Shown: piece after piece, positions 22,601 through 31,219 of the stretch | How positions within the stretch are numbered: position 1 is the stretch's first letter | Layout: the number at the start of each line of letters is the position of its first letter | DNA from: a virus | Direction: 5' to 3' (one strand) | Length of the DNA: 41,992 nucleotides | IMG/VR virus record: IMGVR_UViG_3300034082_001128 | Coordinates: 1-41,992 of that record | The notes under the pieces: model-generated | Told to the model about the DNA's origin: nothing | Database searches by the model: none | Seen by the model: only the letters and a program-made list of their open reading frames with translations | Position numbers and translations under genes: made by a program

Positions 22601-24176
22601 ACGATATGGACCCGGCGATACCGGTGGCAAGAGGATTTTTATAGGTCAACATCACAGTATCTATTACTGGTGCTGTTGAATCGTCTAAGACAGTGTTGCT
22701 GCTCTTAGATACACTGAATTCAAAATTACTCATTGTGTTTCCTCCTGGTGATGTAAGTGTATTAGGTGAATACGTAAAACTATCTGAGATTGAGACATCG
22801 CTGCCGTGACTAGCAGGACTGAGATCGTCGCCGATGACTATAGTCGCTGTGCCATACCTAGTGTGCTCGCCCAGTTTAAGGCAGTAATTTATCACAGTAA
22901 ATTTGTTTTGTGCAGAAAATGCTGCTAGGGGAGCAAAACTGTCAGACAGTGATATCGGTGCATAATTTTTGTCAACAAAGGACACACCCGCAGCGTTATA
23001 GACTTCTGAGAAAGCAGCTGTGCCAGATATCACAGTGACCGCTTGTTGGCGATCGCTGGTGCAGTCAACTACCACATTGCCTATCTTTTCACCAAAGTAC
23101 ACCATGTAGTCGTTGGGATTGGAACTGACTAAACTGATACCGTTGCCTACAGATTTGAATTTTGATCTCTGTATCAATGTGCCGCGGCCAGCTGTTGATC
23201 TGAATGCTTGATTGGCAACTTCTTCAAATTCGCAGTCATTAATCTGCCAACGATTGCCTTGAGCAGTGACTCCATCGATGTAGATAGATGTGTCATTGAC
23301 AAAAAATTTGCAGTCTTGGAATCTCACTACAGTCTCAAACGTATTATCACTTTGTAAACACTTTGCTGATATACCTTGTTGTTCAAACACACATCCGTCA
23401 AATACAATATTATGTGCTCTGGTGCCAACATCATCGTTCTGCCAAAATACCGCAGCAGGTTCAGTAGCTAATGTTACTGAATCGTTTAAATTGTAGTTGC
23501 CGAGAAATCGTACATCTTGAAATCTGGACTCTGCTAATCCAGATAGAGTTAGTGTTCCAGTGGTGCGTTTAATAGTAAAATTACTCCATTGCAGATTCTG
23601 TGGTCGATTGGTACTATTAAAGTCTCCTAGTTCAAGTCCTTGGCTGGTTATCAATCGAATGTCGTTGGCGCCAATGTTTAACACAGCTCCTAACTGTGTT
23701 TCACCTTTGAGAATTACTCCACTAGGCACAGCCAAGTCACTGGTGAATAAATATTCACCATTGGGTATCAATAATTCTTTTTTATAATTTTCGTTGGCGT
23801 TTCTAAATAGTTCTGTGAACGCAGTTTCAAATGCTGCCACACAGTCAGTGCTTCCATCACCTACAGCACCGAAGTCTGCCACACTGACAGTTTCATCCTC
23901 TTTGCTTTGGAGGCTTCTCGGTACGCTGAGAGTAATAGCTGTGTCATCGCTGGCGAACTGATAGCTAGATGCTAGTTCTAGTATGTTATCGTGTTCTGTG
24001 AGTACTTTAGTGTTGCCCACATACGGAGCACCTTCTAACACACTACCGTTGCCTATAAACAGTTCTTGAGAATCTACTGCCCATGCAAATTCAGCAGAGC
24101 TTAGTTGCGGAATGCCACTGTTTGAATTTTTTTGTCCTCTACGGACTTGGATTTTCGATATTTGGACAACGGCCAC
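22578..24176 (-). CDS. Tail spike with beta-helix (pectate-lyase-like)
   Basis: 532 aa. Residues 1-60 (ISKIQVRRGQKNSNSGIPQLSSAEFAWAVDSQELFIGNG) form the phage fibre attachment module seen in tropism-determinant proteins. From about 98, VADFGAVGDGSTDCVAAFETAF opens a right-handed beta-helix (Pectate_lyase_3) with regular rungs to about 400. The C-terminal part is a strand-rich receptor-binding domain. Such spikes bind or cut surface polysaccharide. Late box 29 nt upstream. Confidence 0.85.
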   Translation of the reverse strand: MAVVQISKIQVRRGQKNSNSGIPQLSSAEFAWAVDSQELFIGNGSVLEGAPYVGNTKVLTEHDNILELASSYQFASDDTAITLSVPRSLQSKEDETVSVADFGAVGDGSTDCVAAFETAFTELFRNANENYKKELLIPNGEYLFTSDLAVPSGVILKGETQLGAVLNIGANDIRLITSQGLELGDFNSTNRPQNLQWSNFTIKRTTGTLTLSGLAESRFQDVRFLGNYNLNDSVTLATEPAAVFWQNDDVGTRAHNIVFDGCVFEQQGISAKCLQSDNTFETVVRFQDCKFFVNDTSIYIDGVTAQGNRWQINDCEFEEVANQAFRSTAGRGTLIQRSKFKSVGNGISLVSSNPNDYMVYFGEKIGNVVVDCTSDRQQAVTVISGTAAFSEVYNAAGVSFVDKNYAPISLSDSFAPLAAFSAQNKFTVINYCLKLGEHTRYGTATIVIGDDLSPASHGSDVSISDSFTYSPNTLTSPGGNTMSNFEFSVSKSSNTVLDDSTAPVIDTVMLTYKNPLATGIAGSISYDVAYGV

Positions 24177-24204
24177 GGTATTCTCCTAGAAACTTCTGTT
24201 TCTA

Positions 24205-24211
24205 GTATTTA
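24205..24211 (-). promoter_or_regulatory. Late promoter box
   Basis: TAAATACTAG upstream of the tail spike. Confidence 0.55.
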
Positions 24212-24213
24212 GC

Positions 24214-24912
24214 TTATCGTAGGGCGTAATACTCTTCTACTTTGTTCAACCAAGCATCTTGCCACTTGTTAAAGTCTTTGGGTTCCAGAGTAAACTGTTG
24301 ATATTCAAAAGCACGTGAACACATAAAGATAACACCCTTGCGAATGTCTGTGCCGTAGACTTCATTATGTGCTAATATATAGGCCATCAGTTGTAGATAG
24401 TAATCTTCTACCCATTCTGCTTTCTTGGGCTTGTTGGTCTGCTTGTGATCCATTACCGCGGGTTCACCATCATGCACACCTACAAGATCAGTGGTACCCG
24501 AGAACAGTCCCGGAAAGTATAGACTCTGCTCCATGGCCCATACTTCGCTGACTTTGCTGAGACCGTTCTCAATGATAACATCAGCCATTTTATTGGCCTG
24601 AACATGCACAGGTGCGTTGCCGGGCTGTCGTTGTTCACCAACCACAAATCGTTCTAGGTTGGCATGCATGGCTGTGCCTACTCCAGCAGCTTCTGTGGTG
24701 ATCTGTTGTGCTTTAGCATGTCCGATCCGATCTCGCCATTCGTTTAAGTGTGTCATATCCTTGGTAGCTGAAAGGATAGTAGTAACACTCGGCAGGCTTT
24801 CACCGTCGGGTGTTAGATACACACGTTTGCGTGTAACAGGATCGTTGATCTGTTTGCAGTTTTTGTATTGGATCCGTTCGATGAACGGTGGAGGAGTAAA
24901 AGTTGTAGTCAT
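24214..24912 (-). CDS. PD-(D/E)XK nuclease (RecB-like)
   Basis: 232 aa. PSVTTILSATKD near residue 41 is typical of the family, ATPase-free. The catalytic core is LVGVHDGEPAVMDHKQTNKPK (D...DxK) near 142-160, followed by YYLQLMAYILA (Q of motif III). It resembles single-domain RecB-type exonucleases of phages that process DNA ends. It has a strong sigma70 promoter that starts about at its ATG, so it is predicted to be early and leaderless. Confidence 0.82.
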   Translation of the reverse strand: MTTTFTPPPFIERIQYKNCKQINDPVTRKRVYLTPDGESLPSVTTILSATKDMTHLNEWRDRIGHAKAQQITTEAAGVGTAMHANLERFVVGEQRQPGNAPVHVQANKMADVIIENGLSKVSEVWAMEQSLYFPGLFSGTTDLVGVHDGEPAVMDHKQTNKPKKAEWVEDYYLQLMAYILAHNEVYGTDIRKGVIFMCSRAFEYQQFTLEPKDFNKWQDAWLNKVEEYYALR

Positions 24913-24948
24913 CCTGTATATATTACAGGATTTAAATCAAGTTGTCAA
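24913..24948 (-). promoter_or_regulatory. Sigma70 promoter with dyad over -10 (leaderless)
   Basis: Minus strand TTGACA (24943-24948), 17-bp spacer, TAATAT (24920-24925), 7 nt from the ATG. The dyad TCCTGTA-5 nt-TACAGGA (24912-24930) covers the -10 and start. Confidence 0.65.
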
Positions 24949-25313
24949 GCCTGAGCAGCTAATTGTTGGGGAGCAGCAGATGCTGCTATTTGATCCACTT
25001 GGTCTTGACTAGTTTGACCCTGTTTGACTGGCGTTTGAGTATCTTTGTCAGTGCCTGGTACATTTAGTTCAATGCCGTCGGCGTTAAAATTCTTTACTAG
25101 ACTTTGTATGATTGGGCTAGAGTCATAGATGCTTTTAAAAGTTTCATAGTCAGCACCCATTTCGAATCCGCTGCGATCTGCAATCTGCTGTAGGCTCTTC
25201 CAATTCAACTTGGCAGCTTGTTTTTTAGAAGCTGACCTTCCTACAAAGTTTTTGAGTATGATCACAAACTTGTCGAGATCAACATCAGTATCTGCGAATT
25301 CAAAAAATCTCAT
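24945..25313 (-). CDS. Phage protein, probable virion component
   Basis: 122 aa, start MRFFEFADTDVDLDKF. Helical middle (ASKKQAAKLNWKSLQQIADRSGF), disordered Gln/Ala-rich tail. It overlaps the preceding gene by 4 bp. The MRFFE opening resembles MRFWE of the gene ending at 29310, but no LxE site follows closely. Function unknown. Confidence 0.7.
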   Translation of the reverse strand: MRFFEFADTDVDLDKFVIILKNFVGRSASKKQAAKLNWKSLQQIADRSGFEMGADYETFKSIYDSSPIIQSLVKNFNADGIELNVPGTDKDTQTPVKQGQTSQDQVDQIAASAAPQQLAAQA

Positions 25314-25705
25314 TTTATCTGTGCCAGTTGTTGTTGTAGTTGTTGCAGTTCTTGTTGCTTGGCTTTGATTTGATCCTGCACTTCTTTTTTAGCAGCAACT
25401 ACTTGTTGAGCCTGCGCTGCCGGATCTACTTCACCGCCTAGGCCACCTGCCTGAGCTGCTTGTCCAACTGCCTTGACTCCCTGTCCCACTGCCTTGGCAC
25501 CTTGTGATGCTACATTGCTCACAGTTTTAGCACCTTGTGACACCGCGTTGCCAACACCTTTAGCAAGAGCAGTACCACCTCTCATTGCAGCGCCACCCAA
25601 CGCAGCAGCGCCTCGTGCTACACCGCCGGCAACTGCGCCCAACACCGGTAGAATTTCATCTAACTGCTGCTGTTCTTTGGCAGAGGTAATTTCACCGAGT
25701 CGCAT
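25310..25705 (-). CDS. Gly/Ala-rich amphipathic protein
   Basis: 131 aa. Leader MRLGEITSAKEQQQLDE with a possible LxE cleavage, then about 75 residues of Gly/Ala/Val repeats (VGNAVSQGAKTVSNVASQGAKAVGQGVKAVGQ, 11-residue periodicity), then a Gln-rich coiled coil. The 11-mer amphipathic repeats look able to bind membranes or protein grooves. It may be an internal head protein injected with DNA; this is inference. Confidence 0.7.
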   Translation of the reverse strand: MRLGEITSAKEQQQLDEILPVLGAVAGGVARGAAALGGAAMRGGTALAKGVGNAVSQGAKTVSNVASQGAKAVGQGVKAVGQAAQAGGLGGEVDPAAQAQQVVAAKKEVQDQIKAKQQELQQLQQQLAQIK

Positions 25706-27336
25706 TAGCCTGCCAACACTTTTAGTAGGCTGCTGCTGCGGTTGATGCTTTCACGTTGCTCACGTCCTGCATCACCTAGTCCACCTGCTGCTGGTTCTGC
25801 TGCGGCAAATTCATCTTCGCCGCCCATGTCGCCTATGTCGCCGTCCATGTTCATTGCGTCTGGCTCTGCTGGTCCCATTTCATCACCCATCTCAGCTGGA
25901 TCACTACCTAGCATTTCTGCACCTTGCTCTTCGCCAGTTAGTTGGCGAACACCAGTGGCCATTGTTTCGCGTGTGGATTTTAAATTTTCCAGTGCTTGTT
26001 GGATCGCAGGCGCCACTGAGCTAATAAATGCTTTGGCTTGCTCTTGTCCCATTTCATCACGGATTGAATCACCCAACTGTAGCAGTGTGTCGTTCTCCAT
26101 GCTTGATAATTCTTCAATCCAACGGCTGACTCTGTCAACCATGGTCTTTGCTGTAACGATAGCGGAAGCCTGTTGTACTTCGCCTTCTTGTAATCTTGTC
26201 ATAATATCTCCTGTTGTGACGGATTCTGTGTTAACTGATTCTTTCATATTGGCTTCAATCCATTGCATGACATCCCATAGGTCATTGACCAATTGATTTG
26301 GTCTAACTGGGTCGCCTTGTCCGCGTTCTGCCATTTTAGATTGTTTTCTAATATCGGCTAAAAGATTAATCGCATCTTTAGCATTATTAATATATGCTTC
26401 GTTGGTATTCATATCTTCCTTTTGATTAATGCTTTCTGTGGCAGGTGCACCGGTTACGTGTACTTCCCATTTCTTGCCGGTGGACTCGCTCTTTTTAGCT
26501 GCCCAGTCCTTGAGTTGGTAATAATGTTTTCTTTCGGCTGAGTCGTCAGCATACTGGCCGCGACCCTTGAATACTTTCCACTGCTTGCCGTTGATACTAA
26601 CAGCAAAGTTGTTTGGTGGTTCTGTGTTGCCTTCGTCATTTTCTCTTTCTCTGCGACCCATGCCACTAACGCTGTTATCTTGGTCTCGTTGATATGCATC
26701 ACGACCACCTTCGTTGTTAACACTTTCGTAGTCTTCGTCCGATCCAAAGCCTGCTGATGCTAGTGCATAGTTGTCGTCTGTTTCACCACCCTCGTCGTCA
26801 TCTGATCCGCCAACTAGATCCTTGAACTGATCTTCAAGACTTTCAATGTAGTTGTCCATATCGCGAAGCTCACCGCCATCCTGATCAGCATAGGCATACC
26901 ATACTACTTCAACAGCGGATTCAACATCGCCTTGGCTTAGAGCAGCTAGGATTTTGTCATAATCTGGATCACCGTAGCCACCGATTTCGTTCATGTCTTC
27001 GTCGAAACGTTTAAGGATATCCATTAATTCTTGTCTGTCGATATCTGCACCTTCTTGGACACTAGTATCTACTATATGTTCTTCACGATCCATTAGTTCT
27101 GCAACAATAGCATCGTGCATGAACTGTGCCTGCGTTAGGGTTTCGTTTTCGATAGTTTCATTGAATCCGCTTTCTTGTCGGGCTGTGTGTATTTGGGTGC
27201 GTAGTTTGTTACGTGCATCCTCTAACTTAGGAGTATCAAAACTCTCTAGGTCTAATTTAGTTCCAAATGTCTTGGCCAAAGATTCGTTGAGTCTTTTTGA
27301 AGATCTATTGTTTTTAAAAAGGTCGGTTGTTCTCAT
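25705..27336 (-). CDS. Large acidic virion/scaffold-like protein
   Basis: 543 aa, acidic, mostly helical. Leader MRTTDLFKNNRSSKRLNE with an LNE site, then coiled segments, a central domain WKVFKGRGQYADDSAERKHYYQLKDWAAKKSESTGKKWEVHVTG, and a Met/Asp/Gly-rich C-terminal tail. It begins an operon with the two small genes below. Its size, acidity and leader suit a prohead core or internal protein, but I recognise no named family. Confidence 0.7.
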   Translation of the reverse strand: MRTTDLFKNNRSSKRLNESLAKTFGTKLDLESFDTPKLEDARNKLRTQIHTARQESGFNETIENETLTQAQFMHDAIVAELMDREEHIVDTSVQEGADIDRQELMDILKRFDEDMNEIGGYGDPDYDKILAALSQGDVESAVEVVWYAYADQDGGELRDMDNYIESLEDQFKDLVGGSDDDEGGETDDNYALASAGFGSDEDYESVNNEGGRDAYQRDQDNSVSGMGRRERENDEGNTEPPNNFAVSINGKQWKVFKGRGQYADDSAERKHYYQLKDWAAKKSESTGKKWEVHVTGAPATESINQKEDMNTNEAYINNAKDAINLLADIRKQSKMAERGQGDPVRPNQLVNDLWDVMQWIEANMKESVNTESVTTGDIMTRLQEGEVQQASAIVTAKTMVDRVSRWIEELSSMENDTLLQLGDSIRDEMGQEQAKAFISSVAPAIQQALENLKSTRETMATGVRQLTGEEQGAEMLGSDPAEMGDEMGPAEPDAMNMDGDIGDMGGEDEFAAAEPAAGGLGDAGREQRESINRSSSLLKVLAG

Positions 27337-27359
27337 TTTATGGGATCCAGATTGATGTA

Positions 27360-27366
27360 GTATTTA
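27360..27366 (-). promoter_or_regulatory. Late promoter box
   Basis: TAAATACTA, 23 nt before the 543-aa gene. Confidence 0.55.
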
Positions 27367-27372
27367 TTCAAT

Positions 27373-27792
27373 TCACAACAAACGTTCTGCTTGATTTTTA
27401 GCAGTAACAGTGCGATCTCGGCTTTCGCTGTACCTAGCCCACAGCACGTCTGCACGATCGTAGTCCTGTGTATGTATGGCTTTTTGATGCTGTGCCCTCA
27501 GCATCTGGCTGTCAACAAACCAACGTCCGTATTCTTGATCAGCTCTGTACAATACATCCACTGATACATGACTGTGTCTTAGGGCCAGGATATTAGCCAT
27601 TTTGATAGCCACAGAGTTTAAGTGTATTTCTGCATAGATCAACTGTGTGTTCCTGTAAAGGAATTTGAGATTATCTTGATTGGTTATGAGTACGTCGCCC
27701 ACTAGTATACCGTCCGGAGTTTTTACTGGGATGATATTTTTAGATAATTCTCGGCGAACTATCTGTTCTAGTCTACGGCTGATTTGTGTCAT
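27373..27792 (-). CDS. Conserved phage protein, unknown
   Basis: 139 aa. An N-terminal basic helix (ISRRLEQIVRRELSKNI), a strand pair (DGILVGDVLITNQDN), then helices to the end (MANILALRHSHVSV..., YDRADVLWARYSESRDRTVTAKN). Soluble. A hairpin sits 4 nt upstream of its ATG where an SD should be. Confidence 0.7.
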   Translation of the reverse strand: MTQISRRLEQIVRRELSKNIIPVKTPDGILVGDVLITNQDNLKFLYRNTQLIYAEIHLNSVAIKMANILALRHSHVSVDVLYRADQEYGRWFVDSQMLRAQHQKAIHTQDYDRADVLWARYSESRDRTVTAKNQAERLL

Positions 27793-27796
27793 GAAG

Positions 27797-27815
27797 AAAG
27801 GACCATCGGTCCTTT
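27797..27815 (-). terminator. Hairpin over the RBS region
   Basis: AAAGGACC-3 nt-GGTCCTTT, followed on the minus strand by CTTC then ATG. It can end the transcript of the gene above or hide the start of the gene below. The SD-like AAAGGA is inside the stem. Confidence 0.55.
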
Positions 27816-27820
27816 ATTTA
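27814..27820 (-). promoter_or_regulatory. Late-type box
   Basis: TAAATAA, overlapping the hairpin edge, 21 nt before the ATG at 27792. Confidence 0.35.
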
Positions 27821-27832
27821 ACTGCGTATATT

Positions 27833-28150
27833 TTAGTGGAATATTTTTATTAACGTTTCGAAATGCCCTGATACAAATCCTAGAACTGCTATACCGCCTA
27901 GAACAAGATACATCCACTTCTGTTTAAATTGTTGCAGTTCGGAGATTTTAGCGTCTAGTTCTGTGTGGGTACTTTTGATAGATTTAGCCAGCTCTGCATG
28001 CTGTGTGCATGAAGCATCGTACATTTGATCTAGTCTAGAATTTATACCGCTGCCCAGCTGATTAACATCGACTTTGATTTCGTCGATCTTTTCATCCAGA
28101 TTAGCAACTTTTGTTTCGACTATGCCAAGTCGCTCTACGGTTGTGGCCAT
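27833..28150 (-). CDS. Coiled-coil protein with C-terminal membrane helix
   Basis: 105 aa. Heptad-rich coiled coil from residue 5 to 75 (VETKVANLDEKIDEIKVDVNQL... ELDAKISELQQF), then one membrane helix WMYLVLGGIAVLGFVSGHF and a short end. This tail-anchored form is like some phage lysis or tail-fibre chaperone proteins. It has a good SD (GGAGAG) and an 88-nt leader from a late box. Confidence 0.7.
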   Translation of the reverse strand: MATTVERLGIVETKVANLDEKIDEIKVDVNQLGSGINSRLDQMYDASCTQHAELAKSIKSTHTELDAKISELQQFKQKWMYLVLGGIAVLGFVSGHFETLIKIFH

Positions 28151-28238
28151 TCAGGCTCTCCAATGTTATAAGTCAAGTGCTCGCTCCGAGCCATGTGCCT
28201 AATGTATGATTGAATGCCTAATGGGTGCCTTTGAACTA

Positions 28239-28245
28239 GTATTTA
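28239..28245 (-). promoter_or_regulatory. Late promoter box
   Basis: TAAATACTAG, 88 nt before the ATG at 28150. The leader between holds two copies of CATTAGGCA. Confidence 0.5.
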
Positions 28246-28272
28246 TGCTAACTGTGTAAAAACACTCTTTGC

Positions 28273-28665
28273 CTAAATCATTGTTACCCAAGTATTTATC
28301 ATGTCACCTTGAGTTTGGAAGGCTGCTGGATCTATGTCTTCACTGTTTTCTAAATCAACTATCACCGGCACATGATTGAGATCATGCACCAACAAATATA
28401 CAGGATCACCGTCCTGTAAAAATACCTCATCACGTTCACAATCAAATTCCCAGATCCAATGTGTGGCCTTGCCGGTGGCTGGTGCAGGTAGTCTTCCTGT
28501 GTGTTTTTTTGGATCACGCAGCCATTCCACGTTGGATCTCAATCCTATGGCCTGTAGTAGGCTGTTGAAGTTGGCCTGCTGTCCTAACAGAGTGCTGTCA
28601 GTGGTGTCCCGTGAAGGTTGACTTCGGGTTATATCTACAAGAGTAACAATTTGGTATCGTGCCAT
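28273..28665 (-). CDS. Conserved phage protein, unknown
   Basis: 130 aa. N-terminal strand MARYQIVTLVDITRSQPSR, then NFNSLLQAIGLRSNVEW, a WIWEFDCERDEVF segment and PVIVDLENSEDIDP. Proteins of this pattern occur in other large phages without a function. The late box is 7 nt from the ATG, so the leader would be about 3 nt. Confidence 0.7.
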   Translation of the reverse strand: MARYQIVTLVDITRSQPSRDTTDSTLLGQQANFNSLLQAIGLRSNVEWLRDPKKHTGRLPAPATGKATHWIWEFDCERDEVFLQDGDPVYLLVHDLNHVPVIVDLENSEDIDPAAFQTQGDMINTWVTMI

Positions 28666-28672
28666 AATGTAT

Positions 28673-28679
28673 GTATTTA
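28673..28679 (-). promoter_or_regulatory. Late box, near-leaderless
   Basis: TAAATAC, 7 nt from the ATG at 28665. Confidence 0.45.
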
Positions 28680-28700
28680 ACTCACAGAAATTCAGCCAAC

Positions 28701-28723
28701 AAAAAAGCGCCTTGCGGCGCTTT
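28701..28723 (-). terminator. Strong terminator
   Basis: Minus strand AAAGCGCC-4 nt-GGCGCTTT plus TTT, 37 nt after the 145-aa gene. Confidence 0.85.
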
Positions 28724-28759
28724 AGTGCTTCCCATCCCTGAGAATAAACTTAATTTAAA

Positions 28760-29197
28760 TTAAGCGAATGTGATACCTGTTGGTACAACTGTGGTTACAG
28801 TGTGTGTACCACCAACTGCTGCTGTAAGTTCAGCTTCTAGTTTACCATAAGATGCATCAGATGCTGATGGGCTTGCTGCTGAACCATCGTTTAGTGTGTC
28901 GTCTGCGTAACCAACGATCAAACCAGTTGCTGATGGTGTGCCAATTACATAAATCTCACCATAGTTCTGAGCACAACGAACTGCTTTGGCTAGGTTGCTG
29001 TTAGTGGTTGCTTTGTTAGTAGTAAAGTCACCTGATGTTAAGTCACCGCCGTTAACGATCTTAACAAAACGTAGTTTACGTGTGCTGAACTGTGATGCTG
29101 GATCAACAAATTTGTATGCGTTTGCACCCACACGAGCTGCTGTGATTTCTGCACCAGCGTTGTCATAAATTTGTGCTACTGTTGAAATGTCTGCCAT
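28760..29197 (-). CDS. Probable abundant virion protein
   Basis: 145 aa, no Trp, small and strand-rich (FVKIVNGGDLTSGDFTTNKATT, IYVIGTPSATGLIVGYADD, THTVTTVVPTGITFA). It is a single-gene unit with TATAAATAC late promoter, strong SD (AAGGAG) and strong terminator, all signs of very high late expression. A capsid decoration or tail protein is likely. I recognise no family, so the role is inferred. Confidence 0.75.
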   Translation of the reverse strand: MADISTVAQIYDNAGAEITAARVGANAYKFVDPASQFSTRKLRFVKIVNGGDLTSGDFTTNKATTNSNLAKAVRCAQNYGEIYVIGTPSATGLIVGYADDTLNDGSAASPSASDASYGKLEAELTAAVGGTHTVTTVVPTGITFA

Positions 29198-29269
29198 GAT
29201 AAATTCTCCTTGATCAATGACCTCGCTCAGAGGCCGGCAATATTAGGAACCACCTTGATTCCTATGCAA

Positions 29270-29278
29270 GTATTTATA
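29270..29278 (-). promoter_or_regulatory. Late promoter TATAAATAC
   Basis: TATAAATAC, a full T4 match, 72 nt before the ATG at 29197. Confidence 0.6.
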
Positions 29279-29309
29279 TTGGATTGAGAAAATCAGGTGT
29301 TTTGATGTA

Positions 29310-30407
29310 TTAATCAGCTCTAAATGGGGTCCAACGATCACGTGGTACTAGCTTAGATCCGCCGGCTACATAACCTTCTCCGCCTGGCTTGCCGCCAGTG
29401 CTTTGTTCTATTTCACCACCTGCACCATCGAGCTCACGGATCACTTCATCTTTGGCCGACATGATCTCACGTACTAGTTCAAACAGCAGATCCATAACTC
29501 CGGGATAGCGTTCGCTGTGGGCCTGTACTTTGGCTGCTTTGGCTGGTGCTTTAGCAAGAAACTGCATGAACGCATCAGTATTGATGTTGTCTAGCTGTTT
29601 GGTCTTGCTCTGAGTATTCACAAAGGTGTATATTTCAGTTTGTAGATAGCCCATGCCTGCGACAGGAGCTAATAGGCCGTTGATCTTTGTCTGGTTCTTG
29701 GCCAGGGCTTCTATCTTAGCTAGATTATCTGCACCCACAGCTGGTCTATGACTGACGCTGGTTAGTCCGAATACTTCAAGTGCAGGAGTGTTATTAAACA
29801 GTTCCGGATTATCAAAATCTTCTCCACTCTTGTCCCCAAAATAACTGAATACCTTGTGCGCTGCCACGGCTACCTTGGCCTTGGCCAGTGCTCGACCCGT
29901 GTCGCTGTTGACCATAACTGAGTAAGTGGTTTGATTAGGAGTGAATGAAATGCGGCCATCTGCACCTGTGTATGACTTGCCTGGGTGGAACAGGATATCG
30001 CCGTAGACATAACCACGGAAATCTTTGGGCGTAGCAGCTTCAAATATAGGCCACAGTGCTGCCATATCCCCAGCAAACTTGGGCCGCCAGTCTTCGCCTT
30101 TGCCGCGGCTCATGATGAATGATTTCAGTTCGTCTGGGCTAGAGCTTTTGCCTTCTTCACGACCCCAGTTGTTCTTGCCCACCATGCGGAATGTGCCGTC
30201 GTCATCACGTCCCCAATACACTGTGGGATTGCCGTCCCACTTGATGGTGATACTGGTTTCAGGTTTGGCTAGGTCTTTTAGGATCTTGATAGCTTTGTTA
30301 GCGCCGTTGGCTTCTGTGAATACTAGATCTTCTAGGTGATTAAATTCTCTGCCAACTTTCTTGGCAGGAGGTGCATCATCTTCTAATAACAGTTCCCAGA
30401 ATCTCAT
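29310..30407 (-). CDS. Ligase-like nucleotidyltransferase with capsid-type leader
   Basis: 365 aa from MRFWELLLEDD; the ATG overlaps the upstream stop (ATGA). SITIKWDGNPTVYWGR near residue 57 carries KxDG, motif I of covalent nucleotidyltransferases (DNA/RNA ligases, capping enzymes). FRGYVYGDILF could be motif III. Similar proteins in marine T4-like phages are annotated only as hypothetical. The MRFWELLLE leader ends with LLE, like a prohead-protease site, so it may be packaged and injected. Activity is unproven. Confidence 0.7.
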   Translation of the reverse strand: MRFWELLLEDDAPPAKKVGREFNHLEDLVFTEANGANKAIKILKDLAKPETSITIKWDGNPTVYWGRDDDGTFRMVGKNNWGREEGKSSSPDELKSFIMSRGKGEDWRPKFAGDMAALWPIFEAATPKDFRGYVYGDILFHPGKSYTGADGRISFTPNQTTYSVMVNSDTGRALAKAKVAVAAHKVFSYFGDKSGEDFDNPELFNNTPALEVFGLTSVSHRPAVGADNLAKIEALAKNQTKINGLLAPVAGMGYLQTEIYTFVNTQSKTKQLDNINTDAFMQFLAKAPAKAAKVQAHSERYPGVMDLLFELVREIMSAKDEVIRELDGAGGEIEQSTGGKPGGEGYVAGGSKLVPRDRWTPFRAD

Positions 30408-31219
30408 TTTACTATTTCTATAAGTTGTCGCATCCAACCTATAGTACCTGGTTGATAGCTTTCTATTTGATTGGCCTTAGGCAGCTCTATGCCCTGACGA
30501 CCCAGCGTTTCACGAGCACCTGCGACCAATTCTTCATAGTTAGGCAGTTTCTTGATGTAGTTAAGGATCGCATCTACTGAGCGAATGTCTTTGACCGTGG
30601 CTGTTTGACCCAATAGCTGTTTAGCAATGTTGTTCCAATCATTGCCGTCGGGCAGCAGTTCATCTGTAGTGGCGTTTAGCAGTCCATGCTTGGGACTGTA
30701 CTTCATTCCTCTAGCACGAGCAATTGAGCTCAATACAATATGACGGTGCTCTCCACGATACTCGCCTTGACCACCAATCATACTTCCCTGTTGGAACTTG
30801 GGATTGGCGGAAAACATAAAGTCAGCCTGTACAAATCCATTGGCTGAATCACCGTTGATAGGCACCTTCCAATGCACGTTGTCGCCGCTGAGTTTGATGT
30901 TCTCTTTGCCGAACTGTGATATCAATTTATCAGCAAAGGTTTTTTTGTCTACTTCGTTAGCATCCACACTGAGGTCTAGGTCGCCGGAACTGTTGCGTTC
31001 AAAGGTGCCATCTGGATCTTCTTTGCGTCCAGTGGTGCCTAACCATTTAACTGGCTTCTTATCGTCTAGATCTTTCTCTTTGGTAAAGTCTAGTCCTGTG
31101 ATCTTTTCGATGTAGTCCACTGTGCTTTCTACATCTGCAGTGGCAATGCGCTGTGTTAGGGGCTGCTTGTCTGCACCCTTGAACACATTGCCGCCTTCTA
31201 GTAGTTTACTCTGATTCAT
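30404..31219 (-). CDS. Nucleotidyltransferase (pol-beta fold)
   Basis: 271 aa. The leader is MNQSKLLEGGNVFKG. RNSSGDLDLSVDANE near residues 79-92 has the DxD of the pol-beta nucleotidyltransferases, and VQADFMFSANP supplies the third Asp. A helical C-terminal part (KQLLGQTATVKDIRSVDAILNYIKKL) could bind the acceptor. The family adds nucleotides to RNA, DNA or proteins. It is immediately followed by the ligase-like protein, which suggests a joint end-processing or modification job. Confidence 0.7.
   Translation of the reverse strand: MNQSKLLEGGNVFKGADKQPLTQRIATADVESTVDYIEKITGLDFTKEKDLDDKKPVKWLGTTGRKEDPDGTFERNSSGDLDLSVDANEVDKKTFADKLISQFGKENIKLSGDNVHWKVPINGDSANGFVQADFMFSANPKFQQGSMIGGQGEYRGEHRHIVLSSIARARGMKYSPKHGLLNATTDELLPDGNDWNNIAKQLLGQTATVKDIRSVDAILNYIKKLPNYEELVAGARETLGRQGIELPKANQIESYQPGTIGWMRQLIEIVK

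Noticed and set aside
24945-25313. LxE capsid leader in MRFFEFADTD and in the 101-aa gene at 39707
   Set aside because: They share the MR(F/L) opening, but no LxE follows within the first 20 residues, so they were left out of the leader group.
28291-28298. Late box TAAATACT inside the end of the 130-aa gene
   Set aside because: It lies within coding sequence and close to another late box at 28239; likely chance.
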